From: Dokdonella_A sp044227025 | GTDB lineage: Bacteria; Pseudomonadota; Gammaproteobacteria; Xanthomonadales; Rhodanobacteraceae | Reading direction: 5' to 3' | Assembly: GCF_044227025.1 (NCBI RefSeq) | Contig: NZ_JBGAFX010000001.1 | Location: forward strand, 62,001-126,000 | DNA length: 64,000 nucleotides | Shown here: positions 61,801 to 64,000 of the stretch, piece after piece | Numbering within the stretch: position 1 is the stretch's first letter | How the letters are laid out: each line of letters begins with the position of its first letter | Notes under the pieces: model-generated | Told to the model about the DNA's origin: nothing | Databases searched by the model: none | Seen by the model: the letters and a program-made list of their open reading frames with translations, nothing else | Program-made: the position numbers and the translations under genes

Positions 61801-62100
61801 GCAAAGCTGCCCGAACAGGTCATCGGCGCGACGGTATCGGGGCTGGCCGTGGTGGATGGGCTTCGCGCAAGCGTGGGCCGTTGCGCGCTTGCAGGTCGCA
61901 TGGAATGCCGATTGCCCGCACTGGCGGCGGGGTCCGAGGCCACGATCGAGTTCCGTCTGGATCCGGTGCAATCGACCAGCACGACGTTGTCGGTCGTACG
62001 CGAGGTGCATGGAGCAACGGTATTGCGCAAGCGCTACTCCGCGACCGCCGCGGACTCCCCAGGATCGCCCGATGCGTCCAACGCGGCCAAGGGCGAGTGA
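58861..62100 (+). CDS. Large exported right-handed beta-helix protein
   Basis: This 1079-residue protein has a GTG start after AGGGGAACGTC and a signal peptide ending RAHAG (about residue 30). Residues about 210-830 are a long run of parallel beta-helix turns rich in GNVI, GNGI and NxIxGN motifs (GNRVSGNVIGL, NTVGPGNRIAGNQGPGVLV). SDKIFGDGFD near residue 925 matches the F-x-[DN]-G-[FM]-[DE] tail of two other exported proteins, but here it is followed by about 150 more residues forming a beta-sandwich-like domain. The family is known from NosD/pectate-lyase-like or CSLREA-domain proteins. No catalytic residues are evident. The divergent ECF sigma factor may control it. Confidence 0.85.
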   Translation: MKPCKRIGRCIGSLVAALIVAQAGRAHAGCTIYVSDTDDAEEPFWSASGGSDDRMLFREAVEVGYGDARCYTSFEMARIEGGNFVHDPIFCASTDNSRNWRLSFSNPGCGPNDGDTIRFWDAIRGGTQITLSYGFVRLDPRDSIDGGAFEAGARPNIALHGAPTCPVLQSGAIVTGFPVSISADYATGTIGNLYVEGFCGFGIWAPRTNGLRVRNIVFSSISGNAVGGGTALILGQLEGTSDENDKCVRGVQIGGTGSGQQNYFFDIAGHAISAWDTCTGDLSDRNNKLFNNYIGQCEALDTGPGLEACPDGTPNQGIGGSGIRIVDTNDTMVGGAGPGEANYIARAAMGVDIYGNNAARNAVRGNRIGVSRQGDFARGNGTGVRISGGADNNIVGGTGAGEGNTISSNTSRGVTIDGAGTSGNRVSGNVIGLTTARTQLRPNGDGIGITGGADGAQLDHNVIAGNTFWGIYVNGGSAHLIDDNVIGLRGGANDPNDNNPAANGNGGVWINDVGGNTVGPGNRIAGNQGPGVLVAGENADGNVIKGNVIGLDNGNSAVANSGPGVYILAGPDDSVVGGAALADGNIIGGNGGAGIHVSGNTTDATTIRYNFVGTDRSGNVARANGVEGVRLDQGASHAVVRQNLVSGNVNDGIKLETGANGNLVVLNQIGFSVGGAALPNGASGISLLSAAHDNTIGDASSPFMINYIAGNTGTGVFVADAGTAHNIVGENLIGVSGLPNGTGVFVTAGAVDTQILGNVIEGNTGNGVAIAGSGTIGNPVVDNLIRGNGALGIDLGANGVTLNDAGDGDGGPDNQQNFPSLDNVIVGTNSATLTASLSSQPNQTYLLTFYRSDHCDPSGYGEGQVRLGSATLHTGANGVGSISGLLYSVPNSQTRQSWGSAIATSPGADTSEFSRCVALSDKIFGDGFDSPATSNVLEADAQEETAPADDASGLDGIQAAIEMHADGSSSISLRIANTTGAKLPEQVIGATVSGLAVVDGLRASVGRCALAGRMECRLPALAAGSEATIEFRLDPVQSTSTTLSVVREVHGATVLRKRYSATAADSPGSPDASNAAKGE

Positions 62101-62148
62101 TTTCATCCCTGGTCAAGTTCGCGGTGTTCGCGTCACTACGGATGCCGC

Positions 62149-62178
62149 CGCAACGGCCGCCCACGGGCGGCCGTTGCG
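62149..62178. terminator. Strong hairpin between convergent genes
   Basis: CGCAACGGCCGCCC and GGGCGGCCGTTGCG form a fourteen-base-pair perfect palindrome around AC, 48 bases past the beta-helix stop and 19 bases from the stop of the convergent gene. It can end both transcripts, though no T-run is present. Confidence 0.6.
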
Positions 62179-62196
62179 CCTGTTGCCAGGGTCGGA

Positions 62197-62658
62197 CTAC
62201 TTGTGGATCGTGCCGGCCTTCTCGATCGTGAAGCCACCGACGCTGACACCCAGTTCGACGCCTTCGCCGGAACCGGCCAGCGCGAGCGAGACGGTGCCCT
62301 TCGACAGCACCTGCGCGGTGCCGGACTTCACTGCGCCCGCGCTCACGTCGCCTTGCGCATAGGTACCGAGTACGTCATTGATGTTGTGCACGTCGGTGAA
62401 GCGGCCGTGACCGTTGTCGATGTGCGACTTGCCGACCGTGATCCCGCCGCCCTTGGCGGAGATGTCCACGGCCATCGATTCGCCGTTCTCGCACGACACC
62501 GTGCCGTGGCCTTCTGCGTGCTTGAAGATCAGCGACCAGCCGGTCAGCGAGAAACTCAACTTGCAGTCGAGGTTGGCCGGCGCCGCGTGCGCCTGGGCGG
62601 TACCGAACAGGGCGAGCGCGAGGCCGGCGCCGAGCAGGGGAAGAGTGCGTTGCTTCAT
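62197..62658 (-). CDS. Exported protein of unknown function
   Basis: This 153-residue protein has a clear signal peptide (residues 1-25, AQAHAAP). The mature part is beta-rich (GHGTVSCENGESMAVDISAK, GGGITVGKSHIDNGHGRFTD, SLALAGSGEGVELGVSVGGF), with two cysteines that could pair in the periplasm. I do not recognise a characterised family. It is a single gene, converging with the beta-helix gene. Confidence 0.8.
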   Translation of the reverse strand: MKQRTLPLLGAGLALALFGTAQAHAAPANLDCKLSFSLTGWSLIFKHAEGHGTVSCENGESMAVDISAKGGGITVGKSHIDNGHGRFTDVHNINDVLGTYAQGDVSAGAVKSGTAQVLSKGTVSLALAGSGEGVELGVSVGGFTIEKAGTIHK

Positions 62659-62737
62659 GGCCTGAGTTCCTTGAGTTTGGACCGGGCGCAGTCTCTGCGC
62701 AGTCGCCTGAACGGAACGCGACCTGCGTGGCGCACAC

Positions 62738-63310
62738 TCAGTAACGGGTCAGTTTCGACCACGCAAGCAGTTCGCGCCAGCACGCGAGCTTGTGTGCGCG
62801 CGTGAGCGAGGCGTTGGCCGGACTCGTCGATGGCAGCGCGAGCACCTGCGGCATGCGCGCGGCATCGATATCCGGCGCGATGCGGCGCCTGAATACCTGC
62901 AGCGCCTTTGCGCCATTCAGCGCGATCGCGGCAATGGTCGGTTCGCGCGCGAGCAGGCCCGCGATGTCGTTCGGCACTTCGCTCGCCACGAGGATGTCGC
63001 TGTCGAGGCTGCCACGTCGCTCGCACCGTTCCAGCACATCCCAGATGCCGACACCTCGCGCATGCAGGCGCGCGATGCGCTCGGCATAGTCTAGCTGGGG
63101 ACCGGCATCGAACAGTTCGCCCATGAACGGCCAGAACAGGTTCTGCGCATGGCCGTACGACTGGCGCAGCGCCAGCGAGGCAAGGCTCGGCACGGTGCCG
63201 AGCACGAGCACGCGGCATTCGGCGCCGATCTGCGGCGGAAAGCTCTCGACGTGCGGCGACGCGTCGGTGGCAGCGACGACCGGCGCATCGGCGCTGCGGG
63301 GGCCCGACAT
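62738..63310 (-). CDS. DNA-deoxyinosine/uracil glycosylase (UDG superfamily)
   Basis: This 190-residue protein belongs to the uracil-DNA-glycosylase superfamily, most like the hypoxanthine-DNA glycosylase (family 6) group. The first motif reads VLVLGTVPSLASLALRQSYG with NLFWPFMGEL following, and the last is LPSTSPANA. It should excise deaminated bases during repair. The ATG at 63310 lies 14 bases after the peroxiredoxin stop, so the two may be cotranscribed. Confidence 0.88.
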   Translation of the reverse strand: MSGPRSADAPVVAATDASPHVESFPPQIGAECRVLVLGTVPSLASLALRQSYGHAQNLFWPFMGELFDAGPQLDYAERIARLHARGVGIWDVLERCERRGSLDSDILVASEVPNDIAGLLAREPTIAAIALNGAKALQVFRRRIAPDIDAARMPQVLALPSTSPANASLTRAHKLACWRELLAWSKLTRY

Positions 63311-63323
63311 CGGTGACGCGGAA

Positions 63324-63869
63324 TCAGTCGGTGGCTTTCTTGAGCGCGGCAAGGTCGGCCAGCACCTGTTTGGAGTTTTCCTTCGGATCGACGTCCTTGT
63401 AGCGCCTGGCCACCTTGCCGTCCGGATCGATCAGGAACGTCTCGCGGCGCGCGTAGCTGAAGCCGAGCTTCGAGGTCAGCACGCCATACGCCTTCGCGGT
63501 TGCCCGGTCCGCGTCCGACAGCAGGCGGAACGGCACGTGGTACTTCTCGGCGAATTCCGCATGCGACGCGACGTCGTCGAGGCTGACGCCGAACACGTCC
63601 ACGCCGGCCTTGCGCAGCGCAACGATGTCGTCGCGGAACGTGCACACCTCGGTGGTGCAGCCGGGGGTGAAATCCTTCGGATAGAAATACAGCACGACCC
63701 ACTTGCCGCGCTCCTGCGCCAGCGTGTGCCAATCACCCTTCTGGTCCTGCAGGCGATAGTCGGGAGCGACCTGCCCTGCTTCCGGTCCCGTGATGGCGGG
63801 CTCGTCCGCGCCGAACGACGGCGCGGCGAGCAGCAGGAACAGGAAGCCAAGTACGCTGGCGCGCTTCAC
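63324..63869 (-). CDS. Exported peroxiredoxin (BCP/PrxQ type)
   Basis: This 181-residue protein has a signal peptide (residues 1-20) and an AhpC/TSA domain of the BCP type with peroxidatic Cys71 in DFTPGCTTEVC and a resolving Cys76 five residues later. The later LIDPDGKVARRY is typical. A GTG start is chosen because GGAGGTCGTTCCC precedes it; ATGs at 63884 and 63887 would overlap that ribosome site. Export implies peroxide detoxification in the periplasm. A TAGACT -10-like box lies 48 bases upstream. Nothing else is seen from 63923 to the window end. Confidence 0.9.
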   Translation of the reverse strand: MKRASVLGFLFLLLAAPSFGADEPAITGPEAGQVAPDYRLQDQKGDWHTLAQERGKWVVLYFYPKDFTPGCTTEVCTFRDDIVALRKAGVDVFGVSLDDVASHAEFAEKYHVPFRLLSDADRATAKAYGVLTSKLGFSYARRETFLIDPDGKVARRYKDVDPKENSKQVLADLAALKKATD

Positions 63870-64000
63870 GGGAACGACCTCCATCAAACGGAACGGTGTG
63901 GCGACGCGATCGACACAGTCTACGCCTGCCCTCGCCGGAAACCGGCGCTCGCCGCGAATCCATTCAGGACGAGTACGCTATGAATGGCGGCGAAGTGGAG

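Noticed and set aside
58861..62100. Repeated GNVIGL-type units as a DNA repeat or CRISPR-like array
   Set aside because: The periodicity comes from beta-helix turns at the protein level. The DNA units vary in length and sequence, with no constant repeat and unique spacer.
1..64000. tRNA, rRNA, CRISPR, prophage or insertion sequence
   Set aside because: Both strands of the spacers were read; no cloverleaf, no regular spaced repeats, no phage structural or integrase gene and no transposase was recognised.

Overview
The window looks like chromosomal DNA of a high-GC gammaproteobacterium of the order Xanthomonadales (Rhodanobacteraceae/Lysobacteraceae-like). The basis is the algZ-algR-hemC order, scattered GC-rich REP-like elements (GTAGGGCGGTACGCGC, GTGGGAGCGGCGGAAGCCGCG), an exported-protein C-terminal motif of the form [IV]F-x-[DN]-G-[FM]-[DE], and CRP-type regulation. 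This placement is inference from gene content, not a database match. No tRNA, rRNA, CRISPR array, insertion sequence or prophage was seen. Nearly all of the window is coding.

Layout. 0-6.4 kb (+): a four-gene operon for a SoeABC-like membrane-bound sulfite dehydrogenase with an SLC13-type anion transporter between soeA and soeB, closed by an intrinsic terminator. 6.5-13.6 kb: a DUF481 outer-membrane protein, the hemC-algR-algZ operon (-), an EstB-like esterase and an S9 peptidase. 13.6-18.9 kb: a compact minus-strand operon of two roadblock/LC7 proteins, an unknown protein with a winged-helix-like tail, a small GTPase, another unknown protein and a histone-deacetylase-like hydrolase. It faces a LuxR-type regulator across an AT-richer spacer with a perfect TGTGA-N6-TCACA site. 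19-27.6 kb: tryptophan genes (trpE; trpG-lipoprotein-trpD-trpC), interrupted by a Kef-type antiporter and a decayed CHASE3 receptor. 27.7-32.2 kb: an exported BNR protein, a histidine kinase/response regulator pair resembling the proteobacterial dedicated-sortase regulators, and two small ORFs.

32.5-43.2 kb: rpe, djlA, purC, an Mpo1-like protein, a tandem pair of large exported lipases whose central 1.3 kb is almost identical, DUF2884, an SDR-like protein, a membrane-anchored coiled-coil protein and an ABM-fold protein. 43.3-50.4 kb: a choice-of-anchor-B secreted protein, an exported glutaredoxin, the pyruvate dehydrogenase E3 (lipoyl-fused) and E2 genes, and a glutathione S-transferase. 50.5-64 kb: an FHA-GGDEF diguanylate cyclase, two membrane Ser/Thr kinases with TPR-type tails flanking an M48 protease, an ECF sigma factor paired with the second kinase and divergent from a 1079-residue exported beta-helix protein, an exported unknown protein, a deoxyinosine/uracil glycosylase and an exported peroxiredoxin.

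Themes: much envelope and secreted protein content, much signal transduction (LytTR and OmpR two-component systems, roadblock GTPase module, c-di-GMP synthesis, Ser/Thr kinases, ECF sigma), and a REP-like repeat that lies at gene ends so closely that its TAG serves as the stop codon of several genes.
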